Below are positions 39,802 to 53,334 of a stretch of DNA of 64,000 bases, one piece after another; the stretch's first letter is position 1, and each line of letters starts with the position of its first letter. The position numbers were made by a program, and so were the translations under genes. The notes below the pieces were generated by a model. It had not been told where the DNA came from. It saw only the letters and a program-made list of their open reading frames with translations, and searched no databases. Source of the stretch: Apostichopus japonicus (taxonomy: Eukaryota > Echinodermata > Holothuroidea > Aspidochirotida > Stichopodidae). The stretch lies in assembly GCF_037975245.1 (NCBI RefSeq), contig NC_092579.1, positions 14,492,678-14,556,677 of the forward strand, in the 5' to 3' direction.

Positions 39802-42800
39802 TATTGGTCAGAACGGTAGCCAAATTACGCATTCAACAGCGAAGAGTTAGGACGTAGTACTGAACCCGTTTTAACGATTTCCTTTCACAACGTGCATCAG
39901 TACATGCATCAGTTTTGCGAACAAATTGTCTTACTAGCACAAAATTACTAGCACTTACTAGCACAAAATTACATGTCATGCATTCTGCGCCGACTAGCAG
40001 GGCACATTATTTCTACCGAAGCGTGGAAAGAACCGCCCATGAACGTTGGCCGTAGGCCTACTGGTGGATATATTTACATGATATCCGGATTTTAAGTTTA
40101 CCTAGATTTTGTAAAGATAGCGTCAGATTTTTTAAGTGAACGTTTTCTTACAGTATTTTGACTGTGGAATGTTAAAGGTAGTCATATTTGTTTATTTCCG
40201 AGGAAATTATACTTCCGGTTCAATTGAATACGGTACTTATAATATTATAACAAAATATTTCTTTCTTTTCTTTAAATATTAACCACGTTTTGGTCTCGTT
40301 TGGACGGTATTGCCCTAACCCAGCTCATTTTAGGTAACTTCTAATAACGATTAAGGGCGAATCCAGGTTTTTAAAAAAGGGAGGCCAATGATCGAGTACC
40401 GTATAACCGAAGCCATGAATGAGAAGCGATGTGTCGAATTGGGGAGGGTTAATGAAAGAGGTGTCCTCCTGCCTTTTGAGATAATTTTAACAATCAGGTT
40501 ACTCAGTGGTACTCAGATGCAATCTGGTGCAATATTTTTAGATTTTTTAGATCCAGAATTTTCATGTTTTACGTTAGTGTGTCCGATATTTACGTTTTTA
40601 ATGAACGCGACTGCGCTTGATCCGGATTAAGAAATTATTCCAAAATATGAAATCGACCCTTCCCCTTTGAAATTGAGTTTCACTCAGTCACTTTATATTT
40701 GTTAACAAGATCATAATATGTAGGCTACATAGCCATAAGAAGTTAATAAGTATCCAGAATTTTTAATTCTACATATAACATGGTATCAGGGACGTAGCCA
40801 GGGGTGAGCAACGGGAGCGATCCCCCACCCCTCCCCCCCCCCTTGAGTACCCCGAAAAATAAAATTTAACTAAAAGCCGGAAATATCTTTAAAGCCATCT
40901 TTCAGGTTGAAGAAAGCTTAGCGAGCCTTCTCATTCTTTCCTCTTGAAGTTCGTCTGCTACGGATCAATGAATGAATTAAGAAATAGGACTCTCAACAGT
41001 GGAAAACTGATCAATTCTCTGATATTATTCGATACTAAAATTCCCATAGGTTTTTCATTATTTTGAGTAATATTGCTTAATGTCAATTAAAGTTCCTTCT
41101 TTTAATTGATCCAATTTGCTTTCCACATATGGATAATCTGGTTGGTGAGAGCCTTTTTAACCTTATCTGATTAATTGTTATCTAATTTGAGTTGCCCCAC
41201 TTGGATTGGTAAAGTTGACGACCAAATTGAAAGAGTTCCTTTCAAAATATTTTTATTAGTCATATTAACATCCCCTTGTTGTTGTTGTTTTTTTTCGTTT
41301 ATTTTTGGCAGCCTTTTTTTGGTGGTGAAGCACATAGTAACTGTTTATTCACCAGTCGAATTGTGTCTATTTCATATACGCTCCTTTTATTTTCCAGTCC
41401 ATTCCTTTAAGATAATATTTACCTTCTCTTATGAAATACTTTAACTATGTAACCTCTTGTCCAATTATAAAAAAATTCTGATAGAAAGCGAAGAAAACCA
41501 TTCATAAATTGACTTTATTTTGCCCTCTATTTTTTCACAGACTTTGATGAGTGTAGCGACGGGATTATTTGTACCAAATTGGCGCTGCTTGTGAAAACAT
41601 ACCAGGTTCTTTCAGATGTGTGTGTATTTCTGGTCAAAATTGTTAACTATTGTAAGCACATTAACTCAGTCGAGTTTAACACAAATAATATTTATATGTA
41701 TTTTTAGCTATTTGTATAGGACCGTTTGGAATATGTGTATGGCGCAAAATGCCAGTGCTATATGGTATCCGTTACTTAGTTATTTACTCTTTAATGATGA
41801 CCGACGAGTAAAGTGAGCTTTCTCATCAAATCTTCATTTGTTTACTAAAAACAGAAATGCATGCACATTTTGTCTTACTTAGTTTTATTGTCCTCTTAGG
41901 CTGAGTTGATTTTCTTAAAATCCCTAACGACCGAGCAGACAACGCTGTCTTAACTTCTATAGGATATCTTATTAATAGCTATGTTTGTAATAAATGAATA
42001 CCAAAGAAAAACTCAAAACCAATACGCATGCATACACACTTTTCTTTATTCTACTCCATTTGAACATAAATTATGACTACTGCAAAACCGGAATAACAAA
42101 TGTTTACAACTCACAAATCTTAGTATCTTGTTTGATTTTTCTTCCAAGTAGGGCAATACACATAACATTCATTGAAAATGTCTTCTGTGTTGAGCGATTA
42201 CATTTCGTCGTCACAGCATCAGGGTTAACTTTTCAATTTTTTCTTGTTTAATTCAATATATTACATTTACAGTAAATGCATAATTATATAATTTACAGTT
42301 ATAATACAATAAAAACATAGATTTTGGTCATTTATCAACTTGGAATCTAGTGCAGAATTTAACAACTATTACAACACAATGCAAAAGTAAATACCTGCTT
42401 GGTTATCAGAGTATCTCCGTATTTTCCTACTATGTTTACATAAGACAAGTGAAATTTTTATTTCAACCACCAACAAATACACAGTTGTCAAACTGGCGTC
42501 TCACGATCTAAAACACATGTATATTATCCAGTAAGGTTTACATATAATATATTTATTTTAGCAGGATCGTCAAAAATATTTGTTGAAGGATGGTGAACAG
42601 AAATATGGATGATTAGGTCAAGGCCAGTACACATAACATGAAAAATATCTTCTTTTTTGCAACTCTATCGATGAAAAGGACTTTCTATGACCATCCACCC
42701 TCCCCTCATTGCATATGTAAACGTTGTTGCATTTGCTGTGTCGTACTACCAGGCAGGCCTTTAAGTATGTGTTTAATGTGTGATTTCTTTGGTAATCGAC

Positions 42801-43537
42801 TCATTCTGTCTTGTAATTATAGCGAGATTTTAATTACAGAGCGCCCAGTTTCTATAAATTGGAAGCGTTATCTATCCAGTAACGCTAAATACGTCAACTT
42901 TTATTAACGTTTCCTTGTCAAACTGAGGGTTTTGAATTAATAATTAATTTTGTTTGTCAATGGAGAATATCCACAAACCCACAACATTTCATGTTGTTCT
43001 CTTACTCACAACGCTGATAATGATTTTATAAAAAAAAGTTATTTGTGACCAACAGTGTTAGATTAAATATTTTCAAATCTTTACAACCATCAAGAAAGTG
43101 TGTCGAATGGTTCAATATTTTTATCGGACGAAATTCAAGTGACATATTGCCATCTATATAGCCAATTCATATTCAACAGTTGGCAACAAAAGTCACGTGA
43201 TTAAGTTCTTAATTTTTCGTTTCTCGTTTTGTTTACATAGGTATTGAAGAGTTTTAATTAATTTTAATATAAGAGATATCATATATCTCTTGTAAACTAG
43301 AAAACAATATTCTGCGATTTTTTTTTTTATAATTATATGATTAGGACGACTGTACTCTGTTGTAGAAATCGGCGCTGTACCACAATATTTCAAAAAGTAT
43401 ATAAATGCTGGGTGATTTTCATTGCTTGTGCTAGCCTTAACCACTGCAACAACAATTCATATTTATTTATATATTTCCTTAACAATTTATGCTGTTGCTT
43501 ATCGGTGCTTGGTAGAAGTATGGCTTGTAAGGTAAGG
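39802..43537. other. ALG1 upstream region and 3' flank of the first AprA-like gene
   Basis: The ALG1 promoter should lie just above 39801, but no TATA box or other clear element can be named. No exon-like homology is found. At about 40788 CAGGGACGTAGCCAGGGGTG resembles one end of a DNA transposon, but no partner end was found. The part below 43538 should contain the 3' UTR of the AprA-like gene. Confidence 0.45.
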
Positions 43538-46500
43538 TCACCATAAGGTACCTTTACACTCCCAATCCACGCAGTCCTTGGATGGGAATATGTCAGGAAC
43601 CATGTTGACTTCTGTCGTAAACGTAACGTGTTGGCCCTTTGGTGCTTCAAACATCATCTGAAAAAGTAATGATATAGGAATGCTTTATTAGAATCAAGGT
43701 AATTCAAGCCACCCGAATATATAACAGACAGTTTGATAACAGTTTGATCCCAATTGTCATTCAGCCTTTGAAGAAGATCCTGCTAGGATCGAAACGTCAG
43801 GCCCACTTACTGTTACACATTCTCTTACACTGCAGACTCATTAGTGGATAAGCAGTCGCCAGTTTTGTTTTATTTTAGTTTCAATTGATAACTTGTCAAA
43901 AACTATGAGTTAGCCTGTCCTTCTACAACACGGTATTGTGTTCAAACTCGCTAACAAACCTTTACGAAAGTATTGCGTTAGAACAGTCTTTAACAATGAT
44001 TAAAATGCTAACAATGTTGAGAAAAATGCTCAGAATTATATCAGATATGATTAACAATATGGGAAACATCCTGTTTGCTTGATTAAAGAATAAGTTTAAA
44101 ATAATCAAAAGGCATTCACTTCTTAAAATATGGTTGCCACTGTTTGATGCTTTAAATTGAAAGTTTGAATTACTGACCTCGATAAAGAAACAGGACCAGC
44201 CTTTCTTGGGAATTTCAACAACCGCTTGGTATGTGTTCTCCGCCTAAATAATAAACAAATAAGGTTATTTCAACTTTTGAGATCATGGGATATAACATTA
44301 CTATCTTTGCCATCCATTGCCATGTTTTTATCTGATTAGAACCATATCAAATACGTGAATATTGTTTCATTTCTCGTATTTGATAACATCGTGTCATTTT
44401 CAACCCTCCTAAAAGATCATTTTTACTCAGACCTCGTTTCTTTCTTTTTGTCAGTCAAATAGCCATACTTTCTGGTAATACCAGCATTACTGTCAAATTA
44501 TTTTGCATCACTAACACTGATGGCAACAGTAAACACAACAGCAAGTCTTGCTATAAGTCTTGTTCTATGTTATGGAATGGTTTTAAAACTAGAACCAAAC
44601 AATCAAAATAGAGTGTTATACTGTTGCAGACATCGCACTGTATAAGTTCTGATGCACACATCCAGCCGCTATTTAACACATGAATCTATGGAAAGTTACT
44701 CCAAGTCGCATTAATGATGTCATCTCATCCGATATGTTCAATGTTCCAATCACTTGATTGAAGTTTAAGTCTTCACCCAGAGTTTTGAAATGTCTGACGT
44801 ACTATATTAAATATCATATTTCATTCAAATTCACTCACCGGATTTCCAACGCCGATGTTTCGGTAGATAGTCGGTTGCGGTTTGATATCGGTGGTGTTAG
44901 GTGTTCGAGCTATCACCACTCTAAAGTCACGTCTGAGGAGCAGAATGTAATGTCGTTTTTAACATCATATCACGTGGTTTACTGTAAAACTTCACGCAGT
45001 TTCTTAATCTCATGTATTTACATTATTAGTACCTTTAAAACAGCAGTGATTCCATTTAACAATTTTGAAAAGTATTGAAGTGAAGCATCTACTTTCATTT
45101 TTGTTTGATTATTTTGCTTTTTTACTAGTAAACAGGTAGTCTGAATACAAAACAATGGCGGCATAATACATGTTGACATCGTTGTGAAAACGAGCATAAT
45201 TTTTATAGACCGTAGTTACGTTCGAAGTAAAGGTATACGGTGCAGTGCGCAAGGGTGCCCTGGGGCGGTGGCCACCCTACCACCTCTGATCGTATAAGTA
45301 GGGGGAATGTTTCAGTCGGGGAGAAATTGTTTAGTCGGTGGATTTCTGCATTCAGCCAGGGACGAATTGGACCACTACTATACCACTCTTTACCTGCCCC
45401 TTTTTTGAACCTAACACAAAGTATTTATCAGCAAATCCTTACTAGGTTTTGTGACTATTTATATAGACTTTATATGTATAGTCATAATATGCCTCAAGAA
45501 AGCCAAATTTGACGTCGAAAGTTTTGTTCCCCTGGGGAAGGACCCTAACCGGCGATAGCTACACAGGAGCCGGTTTCGATGATCCCAAGGCAGCTTCCTG
45601 TCCATTATAAATCTCATGATTAGACTCTGGTCCTTCCATACAGGTTCAGCTCCCCCACTTCTATCAATCAGGAGAAAGTTTCAATTGAACACACACAAAC
45701 CTTTGAAAATCCTGTGCACGACACTGATATACGTAATACAATAAAAAGAGACGTGAAATCAGATTATACAGTAAGCTGAAAAGTACAATTGGCTAAGCAG
45801 CTGCCGTGTGGACAACAAAAGCATTTAAATTGTCGTTACAGAGTTTGAAATGTACCTGTAATCTGTATACGTGTCCGCCTTCCATGCCGTAACGTTAAAT
45901 GGTGTCCTGTCGGTCGTAACGGTTATCATACCTAGGCCTGCACCCTGTGCAAAAAAAATAAGCTCAAGCATCTACAAGCAATAATCGTGGAATTGGGGCT
46001 TGTACCAATACGTGTGACATACATGACACTTATCCCACAACAGGGCGGGGAAGCTAAGACAAAGGGCTTATGGAATGTTCCCCTTTCCCCTACCCCTCCC
46101 AACTCATCAAGGGTGCTCCTTTTCATACATAAGAAGTGCCCGTTTTTGTTTAAAAACATAGCTTTGCTCTTTTTGGTCATAACAACTTTTATTATAATAT
46201 ATCGCCATGTTGAAAAATACTAAAACAAAAGTTTCATTTTTGTTAAAAATATTCAAATACTGGAGTTTAGTGTACATAATGCACAAATCTCCATTTTTCG
46301 GGACGTTTCAAAGGCGATTTTGCGGTTTACTGCCTCAGATCAGAGTCACGTGTCTCACAACGCCTCTAAGGTTGTGCCGAAAAAAACGAAGGAATAGTTG
46401 TTAGTCCAGAATTCATCAAAGATTAAATTAACATACCTCGGTTCTTGTCCATTGGAGTTTCGGAAATTCCCATCCCTGCAAAACATGAAATGTCATTTTA

Positions 46501-49500
46501 TTATCCTGGGAATAAGGTACATATGTTTTCTGCTGACCAGATTAAGAATCAGCATCCTTGGTACCTCTTTTATAAATGTTTATTACCTCTTAGAACTATA
46601 CTAAAACTCTGATCGTCACGCATTTCAGCTGATTGAAATTTCATGGAACAAATCATTCATAAGTATAAAAAATAAAAAAGTATTTACTCCATTTCGCTTT
46701 GTGTTTGGAAAGTTGTTGTTACTGTTAGTGTGACTTGCAGCAACATTGCTCTATGTGTGCTGACAATGCTAACTGTTATATTTATTTACAACACTACGTT
46801 TCTCTCTCTTCATTCTCATAATATAATGTACAGTGAACACTGCAACACTGGATATACAAGCGGGTATGACTCTTTACAACACTAGGTTTCTATTAGACCA
46901 CATTCTTCATGTAATGTACACTGTAGCACTATGTTATAGTGTTATGAATTACTAAACCACTCTAAGACTGTTTGACGTGTTACATTTCTTGATTCGATTG
47001 AATATATATACCTCTAACACTGTCAGCACGAATCCCACGGCCTCATCAACAATCTCGCGGTATCTTCCAATCAAAATATGGTCTGTGTTTTGATGGACTC
47101 TGTGGGAAAAGAAAACGAACACAATTTACAAGATCAGCATTTGGCAGCAAAAATAGCCTTACGTATACAGGAAATAGCACACGGTTATCAAACCCATTGT
47201 AAAATTATCTCTAAGCTTTCACGCAAACGTGTCTTACATTTTTGGGATAGACAGCGCTGGTTTATTAATAAGGACATGCTTTATACGTCGCATCAAGATT
47301 CTATATGGCGGTAACTTTGAGCATACTTTTATTTCTTACCTGAGATACATCGGTCCCAGCATTTTATCATAATAGTAATGGGCGTCGTCAGGAATGAAGA
47401 ACTCATCACTACCGGCTGATATGCTGTATTTCGGCATCGTCAGCAGCTCTCGGTAAGCTGACAAAAATCAAAGCAAAAATAAAAAAAAAACCTTTATATA
47501 ATGATAAATATTTCATGTTTTGAAGGGAAAAGTTTGTTTGTATCCGCTTTAGTTTTCAAACCAGTTCTATATCTTAAGTTTCGAGTAGGGCAAAAGATGC
47601 ATGGTCAAATTAATAACGCATGTATAGATAACATTTTTTCAAGAAAAATATGTAATGGGAAAACGACTAGGCCTACAGGTAAACTGGTCATGAAAAATTT
47701 AGTTTCGCAACTTTCAAAAGGGTCGTTAGTATATGATATCTTATTGTGTACAAATTCACCCAATTATAATATAGGCCTATATAACGGTCTATATACCTTC
47801 GCAGTTCGTTCTTACCAAACGGATCAATGAAGCCAATGTTCAGATATGCATATAACATCTATAGTTATTGTTTCTACATGTTTTATGATGCGTTCGAGGT
47901 AATTTTCCTAAAAAATATAATTTCATCTTTGAGTTATATAAATCGTATGCAGTGTAAAACGGCGTTCGCAGCTGGCACATTTCTTACCGAACGGGTCAAT
48001 TATATCTGTGGCAAGGTAAACATTAGGCTCGTTTAAGTACATGGTGACGTTGTGGTACCAGTAGTCTTTAAGAGCCCAAGACCAGCCGTTCATTGATCGA
48101 TAATGATGTGCAAAATTCTGAAGAGGGAGACACAGAGAGAGGGAGATAGAGAGGGAGTAAATACTGCATATTGATTAAAATAGAAAGGCAAGTGTTCAAC
48201 GCAAAAAATCTGTTAAAGTCGTTTAATATTAATGCATTTTAAAATTTAGAACAGAAATCTCACGGAAGTTGACCGAAAGCTGCTTCGAGTATCACCTATA
48301 TGAATCCATAACGAGACATTGCTTGACCAAGTAAATTACACATTTTACATAATGATATTTGACAATTCGAAACCGTGTATCAATTCTTTCAGATTCATGA
48401 ATGTATATATGCTTACCGGGATCATGTTAAGAAAGTCCAACACCAATGGAGCCACACCAATGACCCTTTCATCAACAGCCGCCGTCAACCAAGCTACCCA
48501 ACCTCTCTGAAAATAAATGACAAAGAAATACCTGTTGAGGTGTGTATCGGTGTATAGTGGGCCAGACTAGGGAGTTCCCGATGGGTACAACTGTCAGTCT
48601 GTCTCCCAACCTCAAATGCAGTTGTTAAAGCAACTTCAAGATGCACTGAGGTAATGCAATGTAATGCGTAATTCTCCTATTACCAACCCCACATGAAATA
48701 TTAAAGCAATTATTCACACAACCGTATACGTGTGTATACTTTCTTAAAGGCCAAATTTATAGCCTCAATTTGCCTCAGAAAGTGCACAATTTCATGTATA
48801 AGATGTTAACTTTTTTTGTCGGTATCAATGACCTGCTATAAGAAATAGTTTGTCTTTACCTTTGATGCTCCAGTCACAAAAAATCTTTTAATTCTAGAAT
48901 CAGCAAAGTTAGTGATGGTGTCCATTGCTCGAACTGCAGACTTGAGAAGAAATAAAAACAAAACATTTTGATTCCATATATATCAGGCGGCTGCCATTTA
49001 GATGGCGAAGATAATATGTTGTTACCAATGGTCTTTCAGCACGCAACACTCATCATTTAGTGAGTTAAATTGACATCAAGAGCAGTTACTTCAGCATTTT
49101 TCAGTCAAATACACACTTTAACATAAACAGCAATATACGGATCGCTCTTATTGTAATATGCTTAGTACTCGCTTGATGCGTTTGAAAATAAGAACCAGCA
49201 AAACAAGTAAAGTCACTCATTAAGGAAACTCTTGTAAAACTGGACCCCCTACACGTTCCTATATTATACCTGTTTCACATAGAAGAACATTGATCAACGG
49301 CTAACGTCATGACTTTGAAATTCCCTTTAGCAGCTGTTCTGCGCCCTTGGGGTGGTAAATGGGTTTCTTCAAGGAGGAACAATGAAGTAAATTAAATGGG
49401 AAGAGGAAATTCTGTTTTACCAAGATTACAAAACAGCGAGAGAGAGGAACACAGCTGCTGTATTCAAAGGTTTAGGTTCAACAGTGACTAACCCTTAAAC

Positions 49501-52500
49501 ATTGAGGACAGAGGGCTAAAGCCCCTAGGCCCGCCGCTCATTTGCCATGGCTGTTCATTAATTGTTAGTGTGTTAGCGTTCGATCCTCTATGCCTAAAGG
49601 TTTCTTAAAATTTGACAAGGCGAAAAAGTTTTACCTACTGGTTTACATTATGCAAAAGATAGCATGGCTTTGAAAGCCCAAATATATCAAGTTTACCTTT
49701 GTCATTGGAGACAGGAGAAGTGATTCGAAGTCATCTTTACCAGTTTCCATAAAATACTTCATAGTAAAAGCAATCAAATCGTCACCGCTGCGATATTTAT
49801 TCTCTGGATCGACCTGGAGGTAAAAAGGGAACCATTTATATCGTAAATAACTAATCATATCATATTTATTGTTTCAAACTTCGATATTAAGTGAATATTT
49901 GCTAATATACTCAACTCAACACCACATGTATAGCTCACTTGACTTGTTATAACATATAGGTATTTTGATGTTTATCTTTTGATACACGTGATCACGAATG
50001 ATTAGGCAAAATCTATGCAATCCTCCCAGTAACCCTTACCATCCTGATTCCCATTAAAGTAGTCTCAAAGATTCCCAAATAAATGGATGTTAATATATAC
50101 TTACGAAGAACTTGAACTTTCCGTTCGGGTTTTGCCTTTGTAAAGCACAGACTCTGTCAGAAGAAGGAGAATAAAAACATAATAAAAATAATAATAATAA
50201 TAACACCAATAATAACACCAATAACAATAACAACAACAATAATAATAAAAAATAAACAAAATAATAAAACAGTCACATTTTTAGAACGTACGCGTGTATT
50301 TACCACTTCCTACTTACTCTGGAACACAAACTGTGGTCTCTATATTAGTATTCTGTAACATTCTAATAAACATACTAATAGTAATATTCGTGACGTAAGA
50401 TGCATTTTATTTGAACAGTCATCGATATAGCCTAAACATTTTAGTCCTACAACAGTTCAGTGACAGACGAAGCAACTGGGCCTAGTCTATGATGACGTAC
50501 ATGTAAAACTTTGGCGGTTTGTTGTATTTGGGGATTACTATTCAGTACCAGCTTGTTGCACCACAATTGGGCGGGATGACATAATTCACGAGCAGTAACT
50601 GGGGCGACCTGAAGTCAAAGATTCAAGCTTCTGGTTGCAACCAGCTGCCTTAACTTGGAGGCTGTCGTTTGTAGGACCCTCTGCATTATTATACGAGAAA
50701 TCTAACCCATGTTATCTCATCTCAAGGGAAAATTTAGGAATTGAGATAAATGTAAACTACTTACCATGATGAACGTGTAAGCGTAGAGATAAATACAAGG
50801 GTAACTCTAAGTAGATATTCCCTATAGCTTAGTGTAATATTGGAAACTTTCTGAGTGACTCAGGCTATATATTTAGACGCCACGGCATCAGGATTAAACT
50901 TTGAAAACCTTTTTCTTCATTTCTAGTTTCTTCTCCAAGCTTTTACCGATGATTTGAAATGTACACTTACATGCCTACTCTGGTCGCTACTTGTCTAATC
51001 AGAAGTAATTCGGCGTCGGTTGCAGGATCTACTGGGCTATAATGGGGGGAAAAGAAATAAAACCAGTTGAACACTTATATTTACGAGAAAATTTGGGAGT
51101 ATGACTTCTTCTGTAATAAAAGATTAAGTTATCATGATGGGGATTAATGGTTTGAAATATAAAATGGCATGATATTTTCTAAATTCCTCGGTCAACGCAA
51201 ATGCATTTCCAAAATATTATAATAGCGATTGTATAAAGGAAGAAATTGTAGAATTCAGCATCTTTACTCTCACTCGATTTGGATACAAAGTTCAAATTGT
51301 TATCATTGTATGATTTTATTGCTGGCATTCAACAAAAAGGCGGTCATAACTTGCCAGTGGACGCAGGGGCGTATCCAGGATTTTCCACTAGGGGGGGGGG
51401 GGGCGTCAGGCATGAATGATCGCCGTCCTGGGGGATGGGTCTAAGGGGAGGGGTGGACAATTTTTGCTTTCGAAGAAGGGCTGAAATGCAAAATGGTGCC
51501 ATATGTGATCCATTTTTCGACCTTAATAATAAGCAACATTTCCAGTAAAAATGGACACAAAATGCACAATTTAGTATGGCTGGCATGTCACTTAGTGTTT
51601 ATAGTGATAATACAAACACAATTACCATCTATGTTTCTAAAACTATTATGCCGCCGAACTTCGCCAGAACCTTTTTTTGGCAAACAAAAAATAAAGCATA
51701 CGGGAGGGGGGGGGGGTTGAACGATCACCGACATCTCACATAAAAGTCGTCATCAATTTTTTTTTTTTGCTAAACTTTTTTTTGGGGGTGACGGCCAATG
51801 GGTGGGGGTGCGCGCCTGTTGCGCCCCCCTGGATACGCCCCTCGGACGGGTATATCTCCACCCTGCACCCCGCCTCTACCCCCTTAACATATATACACAG
51901 ACCATTAAGAACAACGTCTCGCTTTTTACTTGCCCCATCTAAAACGTGTTACAGTGATATTTGGAAATGATAACTACTTCTATAGCAAGAAAGACAAAAA
52001 ATAACTTACTCGTCCCGATTCGAGCCACCTGTCACATAAAGGCATCCAACATCCGGGTAAACGATATTGTCCGGAATAACTACGGTCAGGTAATGCCACC
52101 AAAGAGTTCGGTCAACTTTGTCCTCTATAAAGGTAGAATCGAGAGAGTAATTAGTGTTAGACTACAAAACGGAACCTGCGGGATGCAAGCCACGAAGAAA
52201 GTTGGGCAAAACATCAACCAGGTCAATAATATCAACGTAAACACAACTTGTTTTGTAGTTCCGACCAACCACCTCCCTAATCCCAACCCCCGCCTTTCAG
52301 TCCTCTTTCCATATATCAGTAAGCATAGGGTCCCAGTTGAAATTAAACTTATAATTATTTGTTGTGAAACATTATCTACAGTAGAGCAGCCCTCTCCCCT
52401 CCCTCCCTCCCTCCTCTCCCTCCTCACCTCACCTCCTCTTCTCTCCCTCCTCCTATTCATCTCATCTTCTTTCCTTATCCCCCTCCTCTCCCCTCATACT

Positions 52501-53334
52501 TCCCTCCTCCCTCCTCCCCTCCTCTCCTCTGCCCTCCTCTTCCCTCCTCTCCTCTCCATCCTCTCCCTCCTCCCCTCTTCTCCTCTCTTCTCACTCTCCC
52601 TCTTCCCCTCTCCCTCTCCCTCTTCCCTCCTCTCCTCTCCCCTCCTCCCCTCTCCCTCCTCCCCTCCGCTCCCATCCCGCTATATAGCAGGAGCTTCGAG
52701 GACAAGGAAGAACCACTGGGACGAATTACGTCACTGAGCTCACGATAGAGTTTCAAAAGCACCATCGAATCGGGTGTTGTAAAACATAAAACTTGTGTTG
52801 AATTCGTCACGGTTTTGAAAGAGTGTAAATTACTTGAATTAATTTAAAACAATGCACTAAACACCATTTGTGAACGGCTGAACGTAACCGACTTCATTAG
52901 ATATTCATGACCTAGGCCTACTTAGCGATATTATGTCGAGACCCAATCTAGTCTTAGAACAATAGGGACAGGGTGCTGCCGGATTAGAACAGCACTGCTT
53001 TTACTCTTTTAGAGACAAAATTTTAAATTAAAAAAATATATATATATATACTTGACAACCACTGGTGTGACGTCATATTCAGCACAAAGGCAGTAAAGCT
53101 ATCCCCCCGGTTTCGCATCGTGTACTCTGGTAGAACTCTGTAACCGTATTCAGGATCCTGTTTTTTCACATATTCTTGAAGGAATGGGTGATTAGCCTTT
53201 GGTACATTTTCTTCCGTGACTTCCGTTTCGTCGACCCTAGTACTCATAGAGATCCATGTAGCGATCAATGCAGTTGCCGCTAACGCGATGAAAATCCCGA
53301 TTATAACCGGTATTGAAGCTTTCTTCGATCCCAT
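43538..53334 (-). CDS. AprA-like / PhoPQ-related family alpha/beta-hydrolase, copy 1, complete, 15 exons
   Basis: Exons in transcript order: 53052-53334, 52010-52124, 50971-51036, 50105-50153, 49697-49813, 48860-48940, 48417-48506, 47988-48117, 47340-47457, 47012-47099, 46437-46475, 45856-45944, 44839-44932, 44178-44243, 43538-43657. Phases join, giving 514 residues. The family includes bacterial PqaA and Dictyostelium autocrine proliferation repressor A; its activity in animals is unknown to me. Residues ~7-28 form a hydrophobic signal anchor or signal peptide, and N-glycosylation sequons (NMT, NVT, NTT) suit the secretory pathway. Family blocks are [48 protein letters not shown] and [20 protein letters not shown]. 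Ser236 of GASK, Asp328 of GSDEFF and His357 of NTDHIL are my inferred catalytic triad. The last exon has a cysteine pair. An in-frame ATG at 53352 is an alternative start. Confidence 0.92.
43757..43872 (+). mobile_element. Repeat element with GATCC hairpin and GAAACGTC, copy C
   Basis: This short copy contains AGCCTTTGAAGAAGATCC, the perfect hairpin GATCCT-GCT-AGGATC, GAAACGTCAGGC, then TAGTGGATAAGCAG and a TTTTATTTTA tail as in copy A. It lacks the pyrimidine-rich lead. It is antisense within the last intron of AprA-like copy 1. Confidence 0.75.
51364..51843. mobile_element. MITE with CAGGGGCGTATCCAGG ends, simple copy
   Basis: The left end CAGGGGCGTATCCAGG is mirrored on the right by CCTGGATACGCCCCTC (15 of 16 bases). 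The 5-bp target duplication GGACG lies at 51359-51363 and 51844-51848. The interior is non-coding and carries G-runs. It matches 58691-58826 plus 59685-60039. It lies in the second intron of AprA-like copy 1, between exons 52010-52124 and 50971-51036. Confidence 0.88.
52385..52680. repeat. Polypyrimidine/polypurine tract of about 290 bp
   Basis: The plus strand is almost purely C and T, in CTCC and CCTCCT runs, with few interruptions. The frames open across it on both strands are by-products of this composition. It lies in the first intron of AprA-like copy 1, close to exon 52010-52124. Confidence 0.9.

Noticed and set aside
40786-40850. Possible DNA transposon end (CAGGGACGTAGCCAGG)
   Set aside because: It resembles common transposon termini, but no matching inverted end or target duplication was found.
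51961-52737. Long plus-strand open frame of 258 codons
   Set aside because: It is antisense to exon 52010-52124 and then runs through the polypyrimidine tract, so it is open only because of composition.
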